A DNA stretch of 42,202 nucleotides from Actinomycetes bacterium (GTDB lineage Bacteria; Actinomycetota; Actinomycetes; Jiangellales; Jiangellaceae), in NCBI GenBank assembly GCA_021793295.1, contig JAJYTA010000015.1, positions 1 through 42,202 on the forward strand, written 5' to 3'. Positions 22,202-30,633 of this stretch are shown piece after piece. The notes beneath the pieces were generated by a model. The model was not told where the DNA came from. It searched no databases and saw nothing but the letters and a program-made list of their open reading frames with translations. The position numbers and the translations under genes are program-made. How positions within the stretch are numbered: position 1 is the stretch's first letter; each line of letters starts with the position of its first letter.

Positions 22202-23068
22202 TCATCGACTGAGCCGTTGGTATCGCCATACCGAGAGCGGTACGAAGATCGCGAGCATCAGCAACGGCCACACCACGGCCATCACGAGGGCGTGCTCGGC
22301 GACCCATGAGCTGCCGCCCAGGCCGGGGTTGCCGAACAGTTCGCGAATGGCGCCCACGGTCGCCGACAGCGGGTTCCACTCCGACACCGCGCCCAGCCAG
22401 CCCGGCATGAGCTCGGGTGCGACGAACACGTTGGACACCGCCGTCAGGGGAAACGCGGTCGGGAAGACGATCACGGCGACCAAGTCCGGGTTCGGGACGA
22501 TCAGGCCGAGCAGGATGCCCATCCAGGTCAGTGCGATCCGCAGCAGCAGGATCAAGCCCACCGCCAGTAGAGCGTTGCCGATACCGCGGTGCCACTGCCA
22601 GCCCACCAGCAGTCCGCACACGACGAGCACCGTCATCTCCAGCAGCGCACGCAGCAGATCGGCGAGGCTACGACCGGTCACCAGCGCCGAGCGCGTCACC
22701 GGCATCGACCGGAACCGGTCGACCACCCCGCGGCCGACGTCGAAGGCGATCCCGCTGGCGGTGGCGCCCAGGCCGTAGAGCATGGTCATGACGAAGACGC
22801 CCGGCAGCAGGAACTCCCGGTAGGCGGAGTCGCTGGAGGCTCCGGGCACGGCCATGCCACTGCCGAAGACGTACCCGAAGACCAGCACGAACATGATCGG
22901 CAACGTGAAGTAGATGACCACTTCTTCCGGCTCCCGGACGACATGAGTCATGTTCCGCTTCGTCATGACCCAGCTGTCGCAGACCCACCAGCGCAGGCGA
23001 GTCAGCGCCGAGGGCGCTGCCGTGGCCGGCGACGATGCGGGTGCGGATGTACTGATCGCCGTGCTCAT
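22202..23068 (-). CDS. ABC-2 type exporter permease (DrrB-like)
   Basis: 288 residues with about six membrane helices, for example YFTLPIMFVLVFGYVFGSG, LLPGVFVMTMLYGLGATASG and LLAVGLILLLRIALTWMGILLG. The arginine-containing motif DRFRSMPVTRSALVTGRSLAD (about 117-137) is the standard ABC-2 signature. It pairs with the ATPase gene through an ATGA overlap and forms a DrrAB-like efflux pump, probably for a drug or lipid substrate. Both are minus-strand and divergent from a TetR regulator. Actual substrate unknown. Confidence 0.9.
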   Translation of the reverse strand: MSTAISTSAPASSPATAAPSALTRLRWWVCDSWVMTKRNMTHVVREPEEVVIYFTLPIMFVLVFGYVFGSGMAVPGASSDSAYREFLLPGVFVMTMLYGLGATASGIAFDVGRGVVDRFRSMPVTRSALVTGRSLADLLRALLEMTVLVVCGLLVGWQWHRGIGNALLAVGLILLLRIALTWMGILLGLIVPNPDLVAVIVFPTAFPLTAVSNVFVAPELMPGWLGAVSEWNPLSATVGAIRELFGNPGLGGSSWVAEHALVMAVVWPLLMLAIFVPLSVWRYQRLSR

Positions 23069-24027
23069 GCGGCCACCTCTTCCTCGGCTCGGTGCCCGGT
23101 CAGGGCCAGGAACGCTTCGTCCAGGCTGGGCCTGCGCACGCCGATGTCTTCCGCCACGATGCCGGCCTCGCGCAGCCGCTGCACGACATCGCCGAGAGCC
23201 TCGACGCGGTCGCGGACAGGGCTGCTGACCCGGCGGGTGTCCGGGTCGGTGTGCACGGCGCCGCCGCCGACGGCTTCGACGACGTGCGCAGCTGACGCCA
23301 GATCAGCGGCATCGCGCACGACCACCTCGATCCGGTCGCCGCCGATCTGCGACTTCAGTTCGTCGGACGTGCCTTCGGCGACCACCCGTCCGGTGTCGAT
23401 GACCGAGATGCGGTCGGCGAGCTGATCGGCCTCCTCCAGATACTGAGTGGTCAGCAGCACCGTGGTCCCTCCGGCGACCAGAGACCGCACGCCGTCCCAC
23501 ACCCCGTTGCGGCTGCGTGGGTCGAGTCCGGTCGTCGGCTCGTCGAGGAACAGCACGTCGGGCGCGAGGATCAGGCTCGCGGCGAGGTCGAGCCGTCGGC
23601 GCATGCCGCCGGAGTACTGCGCCGCGGACTTTCCCGCGGCGTCGACGAGGTCGAACTGCTCGAGCAGTTCGTCAGCCCGGGCCCGGGCAGCTCGGGGGCT
23701 GAGGTGGAACAACCGCGCGAACATGATGAGGTTCTGCCGTCCGGACAGCACCTCGTCCACCGCCGCATACTGGCCGGTCAGGCCGATTCGCGCCCGCACC
23801 CGTTCCGGCTCGCGCTGAACATCGAACCCGGCCACCTCCGCCCGGCCGGCGTCGAACCGCAGCAGCGTGGCAAGGATGCGCACGGCGGTGGTCTTGCCGG
23901 CTCCGTTGGGTCCGAGCAGCCCGTGGACCGTGCCCCTGGGGACCGTCAGGTCCACGCCGTCCAGCGCACAGGACCTGCCGTACCGCTTGTGCAGCCCCTC
24001 CGCGACGACGGCGAATTCGTTCGTCAT
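23065..24027 (-). CDS. ABC exporter ATPase (DrrA-like)
   Basis: 320 residues. Walker A is GPNGAGKTT (about 40-48), the Q-loop region is LTGQYAAVDEVL, the signature is YSGGMRRRLDLAASL, and Walker B is VLFLDEPTTGLD. The C-terminal extension with PSLDEAFLALTG is the typical DrrA regulatory tail that couples with the permease. Start ATG has GGAGG seven bases upstream. The promoter region holds a 36-bp palindrome shared with the divergent TetR gene. Daunorubicin/doxorubicin resistance is the family name only; the real substrate is unknown. Confidence 0.92.
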   Translation of the reverse strand: MTNEFAVVAEGLHKRYGRSCALDGVDLTVPRGTVHGLLGPNGAGKTTAVRILATLLRFDAGRAEVAGFDVQREPERVRARIGLTGQYAAVDEVLSGRQNLIMFARLFHLSPRAARARADELLEQFDLVDAAGKSAAQYSGGMRRRLDLAASLILAPDVLFLDEPTTGLDPRSRNGVWDGVRSLVAGGTTVLLTTQYLEEADQLADRISVIDTGRVVAEGTSDELKSQIGGDRIEVVVRDAADLASAAHVVEAVGGGAVHTDPDTRRVSSPVRDRVEALGDVVQRLREAGIVAEDIGVRRPSLDEAFLALTGHRAEEEVAA

Positions 24028-24043
24028 GGGCCTGCCTCCAAAC

Positions 24044-24079
24044 TGTGTATGCCATATACGTCGGTATAGGGTATACACA
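24044..24079. promoter_or_regulatory. 36-bp TetR operator between the exporter and its regulator
   Basis: TGTGTATGCCATATAC (24044-24059), a four-base centre GTCG, and GTATAGGGTATACACA (24064-24079) form a palindrome with 14 of 16 base pairs matching. It lies between the divergent DrrA-like and TetR genes; a tetR -10 box TAGGAT (24084-24089) follows at once. Binding here could repress both directions. Confidence 0.75.
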
Positions 24080-24106
24080 GTTCTAGGATGGGCGTCAACA
24101 CGGCAG

Positions 24107-24892
24107 ATGGGTGAGGAGATGCCACGTGAAGACCGCCGCGACCCCGCTCGCACGCTCGAGCTGTTGTGGGGCACCCAGTCACCGCGGACCCGGGGACCAA
24201 AACCAGGCCTGAGCCTCGAGCGCATCGTCGAGACGGCCATCAAGATCGCTGACACCGAAGGGCTCGGCGCGCTGTCGATGCGGCGTGTCGCAGAACAGCT
24301 CGGCTTCACGACGATGTCGCTGTACCGGTACGTGCCCAGCAAGGACGAGCTGATCGAGCTGGCCATCGAAGCCGTGGCAGGCGAAGAGATCCCAGCGCCC
24401 ACCGCCAGCACCGACTGGCGCGTCGGCCTGGCCGACTGGGCGCGCCGGACGATCCAGATGTATCGCGACCATCCGTGGGTCATTGAGGTCCCGCTCAACT
24501 CGCCGCCCATGGGGCCGAACATGATCACCTGGACCGAGCGAGGCCTGGCGACGTTGAGCGACACGCCCCTGACCGGGGGAGAAATGATTCAGATCCTGGT
24601 CATGATCACCGGCTACGTGCGTGGCCACGCCCAATTGACCATCACGCTGTCCCAGGCCGAAGCCCGCACCGGCGTGCCCGAAGCGGAGTGGGACACCGCG
24701 TACGGCCAGGCGCTCGAGCGGGCGATCACCCAGGGCGAATACCCCATGCTGGCCCGGCTGGTCTCGGCGAACGTGTTCGATGTCGAAGAAGACGACGTCT
24801 GGCTGGAAGCGGATTTCGAGTTCGGGCTCGAGCGCATCCTGGACGGCATCCAGGCGCTGATCGACCATCGCCAGGCGGCCCCGGCGTCCTGA
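24107..24892 (+). CDS. TetR-family regulator of the DrrAB-like exporter
   Basis: 261 residues (257 if the ATG at 24119 is used). The N-terminal extension includes MPREDRRDPARTLELLWG and a basic run RTRGPKPGLSLERIVE. The HTH is ALSMRRVAEQLGFTTMSLYRYVPSKDEL (about 58-85). The C-terminal ligand domain (from ADWARRTIQMYRDHPWV) resembles the tetracycline-repressor-like C-terminal family. The predicted transcript begins near 24096, so both ATGs are close to it and neither has a well-spaced ribosome-binding site. It is divergent from the exporter genes across the palindromic operator and probably represses them. Confidence 0.85.
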   Translation: MGEEMPREDRRDPARTLELLWGTQSPRTRGPKPGLSLERIVETAIKIADTEGLGALSMRRVAEQLGFTTMSLYRYVPSKDELIELAIEAVAGEEIPAPTASTDWRVGLADWARRTIQMYRDHPWVIEVPLNSPPMGPNMITWTERGLATLSDTPLTGGEMIQILVMITGYVRGHAQLTITLSQAEARTGVPEAEWDTAYGQALERAITQGEYPMLARLVSANVFDVEEDDVWLEADFEFGLERILDGIQALIDHRQAAPAS

Positions 24893-25040
24893 TCACGCTG
24901 AACTGCGCTCGCTCGAGGGCAGGGTCCGACCTTGTCGGGCCGGCAAGGAATACTGAACTGGCGTCACCTCGCAACTGGGCTCGAAGGTGCGCCATGCGGG
25001 CGACGCGGCCTCCGACGTCGACACGGGAGATGAACAACTG

Positions 25041-26483
25041 ATGGCTGGACAGGCGCAGATCGGTGTCACCGGGCTCGCGGTCATGGGCCGCAATCTCGCG
25101 CGCAACTTCGCTCGGCACGGCTACACCGTGGCGCTGCACAACCGGACGCCCGAGCGCACTCACGAACTCGTTGAACACTTCGGGCACGAAGGCACGTTCG
25201 TGGCCACCGATACGGCCGAAGAATTCGTCCAGGCGCTCGAGCGTCCCCGCCGACTGGTCGTGATGGTCAAGGCGGGCGAGGCAACCGACGCCGTCATCAA
25301 CCAATTCGCGCCGCTGCTCGAACCCGGCGACATGATCATCGACGGCGGCAACGCCCATTTCGCCGACACGCGTCGCCGTGAGGCGAGCTTGCGCGAGCGC
25401 GGGATCCACTTCGTCGGCACCGGCATCTCCGGGGGAGAGGAGGGTGCGCTCAACGGGCCCAGCATCATGCCGGGCGGTTCCGCGGAATCCTACGCATCGC
25501 TCGGTCCGATCCTCGAAGACATCTCGGCCAAAGCCGCCGACGGCGCGCCCTGCTGCACCCACGTCGGCGCCGACGGCGCCGGACATTTCGTCAAGATGGT
25601 GCACAACGGCATCGAATATGCCGACATGCAGCTCATCGCCGAGGCCTACGACCTGTTGCGCCACGTCGCCGGATACGAGCCCGCCCAGATCGCGGCGATC
25701 TTCCGTGAGTGGGACGAAGGGCGCCTGGGCTCTTACCTGATCGAGATCACCGCTGACGTGCTCGACCACGTCGACGCCGCCACCGGCCGCCCGTTCGTCG
25801 ACGTCGTCGCCGACGAAGCCGAGCAGAAGGGGACCGGCCGGTGGACGGTCCAGATCGCGCTCGACCTCGGCGTTCCGGTCAGCGGTATCGCCGAAGCGGT
25901 CTTCGCTCGCTCGGTGTCCGGGCACACCGATCTGCGCGCCGTCGGGCGCTCGCTCGCCGGGCCGGAGCGCACTCCGCTGTCCGCTGACGAGGCCCGAATG
26001 TTCGCCGCGCTCGTGGAACAGGCGCTGTATGCCTCCAAGGTGATCTCCTACACCCAGGGTTTCCACCAGATGCAGGCTGCCGGCGCCGAGTACGGCTGGG
26101 ACCTCGATCTGGGTTCCATCGCCGCGATCTGGCGGGGGGGCTGCATCATCCGGGCCGCGTTCCTCGACCGGATCACCGCGGCCTACGCCAAGGACGCCGC
26201 GCTGGTCAGCCTGCTGGCCGACGAGCAGTTCGCCGGGGAAGTGGCAGCGGCACAGGATGCCTGGCGCGAGGTGGTCGCCACTGCCGCTCGTACCGGCGTA
26301 CCCGCCCCTGGGTTCTCGACCGCGCTGGCCTACTACGACTCCCTTCGCGCCGAGCGGTTGCCGGCCGCACTGACCCAAGGCCAGCGTGACTATTTCGGCG
26401 CGCACACCTACCGCCGAGTCGATCGCGAGGGTGTCTATCACACGCTGTGGGCCGAGGATCGCTCCGAGCAACGCCAGAGCTGA
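25041..26483 (+). CDS. gnd: 6-phosphogluconate dehydrogenase (decarboxylating)
   Basis: Converts 6-phosphogluconate to ribulose-5-phosphate with NADP in the pentose phosphate pathway; cytoplasmic. The full-length 480-residue protein has IGVTGLAVMGRNLARNFARHG (NADP loop), VVMVKAG, IIDGGNAHFADTRRR, GTGISGGEEGALNGPSIMPGG and the catalytic GADGAGHFVKMVHNGIEYADMQLIAE with Lys and Glu. The C-terminal NFFRDYFGAH-like motif appears as GQRDYFGAHTYRR. ATG 25041 fits the family start; GGGAG lies 11 bases ahead. A VOC gene follows 14 bases later and is likely co-transcribed. Confidence 0.95.
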   Translation: MAGQAQIGVTGLAVMGRNLARNFARHGYTVALHNRTPERTHELVEHFGHEGTFVATDTAEEFVQALERPRRLVVMVKAGEATDAVINQFAPLLEPGDMIIDGGNAHFADTRRREASLRERGIHFVGTGISGGEEGALNGPSIMPGGSAESYASLGPILEDISAKAADGAPCCTHVGADGAGHFVKMVHNGIEYADMQLIAEAYDLLRHVAGYEPAQIAAIFREWDEGRLGSYLIEITADVLDHVDAATGRPFVDVVADEAEQKGTGRWTVQIALDLGVPVSGIAEAVFARSVSGHTDLRAVGRSLAGPERTPLSADEARMFAALVEQALYASKVISYTQGFHQMQAAGAEYGWDLDLGSIAAIWRGGCIIRAAFLDRITAAYAKDAALVSLLADEQFAGEVAAAQDAWREVVATAARTGVPAPGFSTALAYYDSLRAERLPAALTQGQRDYFGAHTYRRVDREGVYHTLWAEDRSEQRQS

Positions 26484-26497
26484 AACGGAGGTCACTG

Positions 26498-26959
26498 ATG
26501 AGTCGCGATGTCCAGGTCACCTTCGACGCCCACGATCCGCGCGCCTTGTCGACCTTCTGGCGAGACGTGTTGGGTTACGTTCACCCAGGCCCGCCCGGGG
26601 TCGACGTGCCCGACGGCGTCGACCCACTGGCCGCGTGGGACGACTTCCTCGAGCAGATCGGGGTGCCGGAAGATCAGCGCAACACGAGATCAGCCATCGA
26701 GGACCCGGACGGGAGCGGCCCGCGGCTGTTCTTTCAGCAGGTCCCGGAGGACAAGGTCGCCAAGAACCGGGTCCACCTCGATGTTCGTGCCGCTCCCGGC
26801 CTGCAGGGGGACGAGCGGATGGCAGCGCTGGAGGCCGAGTGCGAGCGCCTCGTCGCCCTCGGGGCTACTCGGCAGCGTCGTCACGACCCCGAGCCGCCGC
26901 TGAGCCAGGGCTTCATCGTGATGCTCGACCCCGAAGGCAACGAGTTCTGCCTGGACTGA
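26498..26959 (+). CDS. VOC-superfamily (glyoxalase-like) protein
   Basis: 153 residues with the paired beta-alpha-beta-beta-beta layout: DVQVTFDAHDPRALSTFWRDVLGY at the start, RLFFQQVPEDKVAKNRVHLDVRA in the middle, and GFIVMLDPEGNEFCLD at the end. That final strand contains the Glu often used for metal binding in glyoxalase-type proteins. It belongs to the glyoxalase-like group that uses the VHLD/DPEGNEFC motifs. ATG has GGAGG six bases ahead. It follows gnd by 14 bases and is convergent with the HAD gene. Substrate unknown. Confidence 0.85.
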   Translation: MSRDVQVTFDAHDPRALSTFWRDVLGYVHPGPPGVDVPDGVDPLAAWDDFLEQIGVPEDQRNTRSAIEDPDGSGPRLFFQQVPEDKVAKNRVHLDVRAAPGLQGDERMAALEAECERLVALGATRQRRHDPEPPLSQGFIVMLDPEGNEFCLD

Positions 26960-26986
26960 CTCCCGCCGGGGCCGTGACGCTGGCAG

Positions 26987-27691
26987 CTAGGCCCGAGTCA
27001 GGGCGTTGATGAGTCCGTGCAGGCTGGACGCGTGAAAGTCGAACGTGTCGTCGCTGGTCGGGCGATCGCCGACGGGGCGCGGTACGTACGCCGTTCGCAT
27101 TCCGGTGGCCTTTGCGGCGCGAAGGTCCCACGCATGCGCGGCGATCATCAGGATCCGTTCCGGTGGGCATCCAGCGGCGTCGATCGCGAGGTGGTAGACC
27201 TCCGCGGCCGGCTTGTAGGCCTTCGCGTCCTCGGCGGACAAGGCCGCATGCCAGCGCAGGCCGGCGTGGGCGTTGAGACGCAGGAGAGCGGCGCGACTGG
27301 CGTTGGACAGCCCCAGCACAGGCAAGCACTCGGCCAGCCGAGCGAGCTCGGCGGGGGAGTCGTGCCAAGGTTCCAGGCGCTGCCCCGCCGTGGCCAACCG
27401 CTCGATGATCGCTGGATCGCTGCGGCCGGCATACTCGGCGACGAGCTGAGCAGCCTCGCGGTCGATGACGTCGGTATTGGCGTAGGTGCGGCATCCGGCC
27501 CCGATGCGGTGTTGCTCGCTTTCCACATGGTCCTGTCGGAGCTTGACCAGTCGATCGAGCGACGCGTCATCGAGGCCGGGCGCCGCCTCGCGGATGGCTG
27601 TTCGATGTCCGCCCGGCTCGTCCACCATCGTGCCGAGGACGTCGAAGACGACGACGTCGAACGCCGCCGTAGGGGAGTGTGCCTGCATCAT
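26987..27691 (-). CDS. HAD family haloacid dehalogenase type II
   Basis: 234 residues. Motif I is VFDVLGTMVDEPG (about 15-27) with the nucleophile Asp, motif II is LGLSNASRAALL, motif III AYKPAAEVY with the Lys, and motif IV is MIAAHAWDLRAAKATGMRTAYV. These are the signature strings of type II haloacid dehalogenase-like proteins. Start MMQAHSPT is placed at the first ATG; the -10 box TATAGT on the minus strand is 12 bases before it. Twin palindromic operators lie in the divergent region shared with the small gene at 27764. Actual substrate unknown. Confidence 0.82.
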   Translation of the reverse strand: MMQAHSPTAAFDVVVFDVLGTMVDEPGGHRTAIREAAPGLDDASLDRLVKLRQDHVESEQHRIGAGCRTYANTDVIDREAAQLVAEYAGRSDPAIIERLATAGQRLEPWHDSPAELARLAECLPVLGLSNASRAALLRLNAHAGLRWHAALSAEDAKAYKPAAEVYHLAIDAAGCPPERILMIAAHAWDLRAAKATGMRTAYVPRPVGDRPTSDDTFDFHASSLHGLINALTRA

Positions 27692-27702
27692 CCGAGCACC
27701 TA

Positions 27703-27756
27703 ACTATACCGATCAGTATACCTATGAAGGATCGACAGTACACCGCTCGGTATAGT
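27703..27756. promoter_or_regulatory. Twin 16-bp operators and back-to-back -10 boxes
   Basis: TATACCGATCAGTATA (27705-27720) and TACACCGCTCGGTATA (27739-27754) are related 16-bp sites 34 bp apart that share ACCGNTCNGTATA; the first is nearly a perfect palindrome. Minus-strand TATAGT (27708-27703) and plus-strand TATAGT (27751-27756) -10 boxes overlap them, so one regulator could control both divergent genes. The plus-strand message begins at or next to the ATG at 27764. Confidence 0.6.
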
Positions 27757-27763
27757 GGCGTCC

Positions 27764-28159
27764 ATGCCCGCTTCCGATTCAATGCCCGGCGCTGGAACGC
27801 CATGGGTGCTGGTGATCGGACTGGACCCGTACCGGGTACCCGGCCCGTGGGATCCCGAGCCGGTGGCACGCGCGATCGCCCAGGGAATGCAGCGCTTCGC
27901 CGATGCTCAGGTGAGTGCGACGAGTTGTCTGTTCGGTCTCGACGGCAGCGACGACATCGACGAGGTGGTGGTCGAGGCGCTCGACAGCCGGTCATGGGCC
28001 GTGGTGGTCATCGGCGGGGGAGTGCGGACCGCCGAAGATCCGCTGCTGTTCGAACGCATCGTCAATCACGTACACCGGCATGCACCCGAAGCAGCGATCG
28101 CATTCAACAGCAGCCCGGCGGACACCTTCGAGGCCGCGGCCCGGTGGCTTCCCTGTTAA
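27764..28159 (+). CDS. Conserved-looking hypothetical protein (131 aa)
   Basis: After a short flexible start (MPASDSMPGAG), alternating strands and helices are visible: WVLVIGLDPYRV, then GMQRFADAQVSATSCLFGL and WAVVVIGGGVRT, and a final HAPEAAIAFNSSPADTF. This suggests a small alpha/beta (Rossmann- or flavodoxin-like) fold, and GGGVR may contact a phosphate. ATG 27764 fits a leaderless message from TATAGT; a GTG three codons earlier is the alternative. It is divergent from the HAD gene across twin operators and its end overlaps the convergent kinase gene by four bases. Function unknown. Confidence 0.6.
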   Translation: MPASDSMPGAGTPWVLVIGLDPYRVPGPWDPEPVARAIAQGMQRFADAQVSATSCLFGLDGSDDIDEVVVEALDSRSWAVVVIGGGVRTAEDPLLFERIVNHVHRHAPEAAIAFNSSPADTFEAAARWLPC

Positions 28160-29076
28160 CCGGAGTACTCGAGGAAGATCTCGTCGAGCACGCGCCTCGC
28201 ACTGGCGAAGTCATCTGCGTCGTCGGGATCGTCACAGGTGTACGAACAGGTGGCCAGTGCCTTCCACAACGCCCAGCCGCGCCCACGCGCCCAGGTGTGG
28301 TCGTCGATGGAAAGGCGCTGCTTGAACACCTGCCGCCCCGCATCGTTCAGCAGCGTCCAGGCGACCGCGAGATCGCAGGCCGGATCGCCGACTCCGCAGG
28401 TCCCGAAGTCGATGACGGCCGTCAGCACGCCGTCGGTGAGAAGGAGATTCCCCGCGGCGACGTCACCGTGGAACCAGCGCTGGACGCCATCCCACGGCGC
28501 CGCGAGGGCCTCGGCCCAGATCTCGCGAGCCAGGCCGACGTCGACATGACCCCTGAGGACCTCGAGCGCGCGCTGCGTGCCCTGGTCGTAGGTGCGTAAC
28601 GGCCCGCCTCGGAACCAGTTGTGAATGCCTGGCCGCGGCCCGTCACCCGGGTCGACGCGCTGTAAGGCGGCCAGGAAACCGGCGAGGTCGTCAGCGAACC
28701 GGACCGGGTCGGCGATCCGGTCGACTCGCGCCGGCACGCCCTCGATCCACCGGTAGACCGACCACGGATGCGGATAGCCCGCACCCGGTGCGCCTTTCGC
28801 CAGCGGAACGGGGATCGGCAGCGGCAGCAGGGGAGCGAGGACCGGAAGCCATCGGTGCTCCTTCTCCACCGCCGTGGCGTACTCGGCCGCGCTGGGCAGA
28901 CGGACCAGCAGGTCAGGGCCCAGATGGAAGGTCTGATTGTCCCAGCCGCCATGGGCCACGGGTTCGACCGCACGATCGGCCCACTGTGGGAACTGTTCGG
29001 CAACGAGACGACGTACCTGCACGGCCTCGACGGTGATACGTTCAGGCACGGGCCCGAGATCAGGCGTGTTGCTCAT
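28156..29076 (-). CDS. Aminoglycoside-phosphotransferase-fold kinase
   Basis: 306 residues of the APH/choline kinase fold. The glycine-loop region is VAHGGWDNQTFHLGPDLLVRLP, and EKEHRWLPVL carries the conserved Glu. The Brenner motif is WFHGDVAAGNLLL with catalytic Asp and Asn, and the metal motif is VIDFGTCGVGDPACDLA. Similar proteins are widespread in actinobacteria, and antibiotic kinase activity cannot be assumed. ATG overlaps the preceding stop (ATGA) and is therefore used rather than an upstream in-frame start. It is coupled to the putative immunity-type gene. Confidence 0.82.
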   Translation of the reverse strand: MSNTPDLGPVPERITVEAVQVRRLVAEQFPQWADRAVEPVAHGGWDNQTFHLGPDLLVRLPSAAEYATAVEKEHRWLPVLAPLLPLPIPVPLAKGAPGAGYPHPWSVYRWIEGVPARVDRIADPVRFADDLAGFLAALQRVDPGDGPRPGIHNWFRGGPLRTYDQGTQRALEVLRGHVDVGLAREIWAEALAAPWDGVQRWFHGDVAAGNLLLTDGVLTAVIDFGTCGVGDPACDLAVAWTLLNDAGRQVFKQRLSIDDHTWARGRGWALWKALATCSYTCDDPDDADDFASARRVLDEIFLEYSG

Positions 29077-29597
29077 ACTTCGAACACCGACCAGCAGATG
29101 TCGTTTCGCAACCGCTGGTCGTCCAGGACGAGCTCGCGAATCTCCGCGGGCAGTTGATCGCGCTGCCACCGGCATTCACGTCGCCCGGCGGCGTCGCTGT
29201 CGGCTTCGGGCACCGCAGCGCGCGCGGCCTTGATGGCGTAGGCAGCGGCGCCCAGCTCGTGGGCAGCGACGTGAGCGACGGCACCGGCCTGCCCGGCAGC
29301 GTAGGCGGCGTGCCGGGGCGCTCCGCGCAGGTCACGCGCCGCACCCATGGCGTGCCCACCTGCTGCGCGCGCTTGCATCATCGTCACTTCACCGCGGGTC
29401 CAGGCGCGAGCGTGCTCGATCGCCTGGCGCGGGCGTGGGTCGTCGGGTTGAACGGCCTCGAACAGCGGCAGCACGTGTTCCGCGCACACCGCCGCCCACA
29501 GCGCGAGCAAGCGATGATGCTCGTCGGTGAGGCTCCCGCCACGCCGGATCGTCACGAACCGTGGATCGCGGACCTTCGGGAGGATCAACGTCGGCAC
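29073..29597 (-). CDS. Imm-5-like putative immunity protein
   Basis: 174 residues. The segment LPKVRDPRFVTIRRGGSLTDEHHRLLALWA is followed by a long Ala-rich helical region (RDLRGAPRHAAYAAGQAGAVAHVAAHELGAAAYAIKAARAA) and a C-terminal WQRDQLPAEIRELVLDDQRLRNDICW. This pattern matches proteins annotated as putative immunity (Imm-5-like) proteins in actinobacteria. No toxin gene is nearby, so an immunity role is only a family label. GTG start lacks a well-spaced ribosome-binding site. Its TGA overlaps the start of the APH-fold kinase. Confidence 0.7.
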   Translation of the reverse strand: MPTLILPKVRDPRFVTIRRGGSLTDEHHRLLALWAAVCAEHVLPLFEAVQPDDPRPRQAIEHARAWTRGEVTMMQARAAGGHAMGAARDLRGAPRHAAYAAGQAGAVAHVAAHELGAAAYAIKAARAAVPEADSDAAGRRECRWQRDQLPAEIRELVLDDQRLRNDICWSVFEV

Positions 29598-29770
29598 CCC
29601 TTCTGCCCTGGATCAGCTGTCGTGACGCCGTCGGCGCGGAGGCCAGTCTGTGATCCGCTCCGGCGGCGGCGCAACCGAATATGCAACTGACTGCGCGGGC
29701 GCCGAGTGTCAGGTCCACGCGCCGACGATGACGCCGATGATCAGCAGGTGCAGATCCGCAACCTCGAATG

Positions 29771-30454
29771 TCACCTGAGCTCACCGCTTTCCAGGGCCGT
29801 CTTGAGATCGGCGAGGCACCGGCCCCACAGGCGCTTTGCCTGATCGCGGGCAGCCGCGTCGGTCAGGCGCGCGTGTTCGATCGTGATGACGCTCTTGTCG
29901 GTCTCCTTGACCCGGATGTACACGTGCAGTCTGGACTCGTCGCCAGCCCAATCGAAGTGCGCCGACTTCGGGCGAGTGGCCTGCCGCTCGCGCAGCAGGC
30001 CCGCTTCGGGTAGCCAACGGCCACGCAGCGCCGGGTCGAGAACGGCGTCGTACACCTGCTCGACGGGCACGGCGATCGTGCGTGACGCGTTGACCGAGAA
30101 CCCGTCGGGGTGTTCGCCGACGTCCCGGATCCCGCGCGCACGCTCGTAGCTGGTGGCGATCGCCTGAACGTTCCACGCGAGCGGCTGCAGATCCAGCTTG
30201 CCGGCGACCCACCGCGCGATCTCTCGGTGGGGCAGGTTCAGTCCGCCCGCTTCGTCGAGGAGGTCGAACCACATCTCCCAGCCGAGCCCGGTACGTTCCC
30301 GAATCCGTTCGTCGGTGGTGACCAGCGCCGGCTGGTCCGCCCGGCTGACCGGCGTCGTGGCGCTCAGCAGCTGGCGCCGCGCGGTCGTGTAGCTCTCGCC
30401 AGTCTTCGCCATCCGGGCTCGAACGAGGCGCTTGAAAGACTTCTGCCTGGTCAT
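29771..30454 (-). CDS. DUF4287-SRPBCC domain protein
   Basis: 227 residues. The N-terminal helical part (MTRQKSFKRLVRARMAKTG, then SYTTARRQLL and TGLGWEMWFDLLDEAGG) fits the DUF4287 domain. From about residue 110 (NASRTIAVPVEQVYDAVLDP) the sequence follows an SRPBCC/AHSA1-type fold: RWLPEAGLL, LHVYIRVKETDKSVITIEHARL and a final helix AKRLWGRCLADLKTAL. Such proteins usually bind hydrophobic ligands. The ATG has GGAGAGAAG about five bases ahead. It stands alone on the minus strand; the 173 bases to the next gene show no clear element. Ligand unknown. Confidence 0.8.
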   Translation of the reverse strand: MTRQKSFKRLVRARMAKTGESYTTARRQLLSATTPVSRADQPALVTTDERIRERTGLGWEMWFDLLDEAGGLNLPHREIARWVAGKLDLQPLAWNVQAIATSYERARGIRDVGEHPDGFSVNASRTIAVPVEQVYDAVLDPALRGRWLPEAGLLRERQATRPKSAHFDWAGDESRLHVYIRVKETDKSVITIEHARLTDAAARDQAKRLWGRCLADLKTALESGELR

Positions 30455-30633
30455 GTCGACTTCTCTCCTGGCGGCTGCCGCGGTGACTCACGCTCACCTC
30501 GACCCCGCCGGAAGAGTGACAGACCACCGGCAACCCGAGAGCTCAAGGCCCCCTTTGCCTCCGCTGCGCCGACGGCGTGAGCGCCGGAATCGGAGGTGAG
30601 GTGCGGGAACGGCACCAAGTCTTGCGGTCAACA

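Noticed and set aside
29073-29597. Toxin-immunity system
   Set aside because: The Imm-5-like label is a family name; no polymorphic toxin, secretion gene or paired toxin is present.
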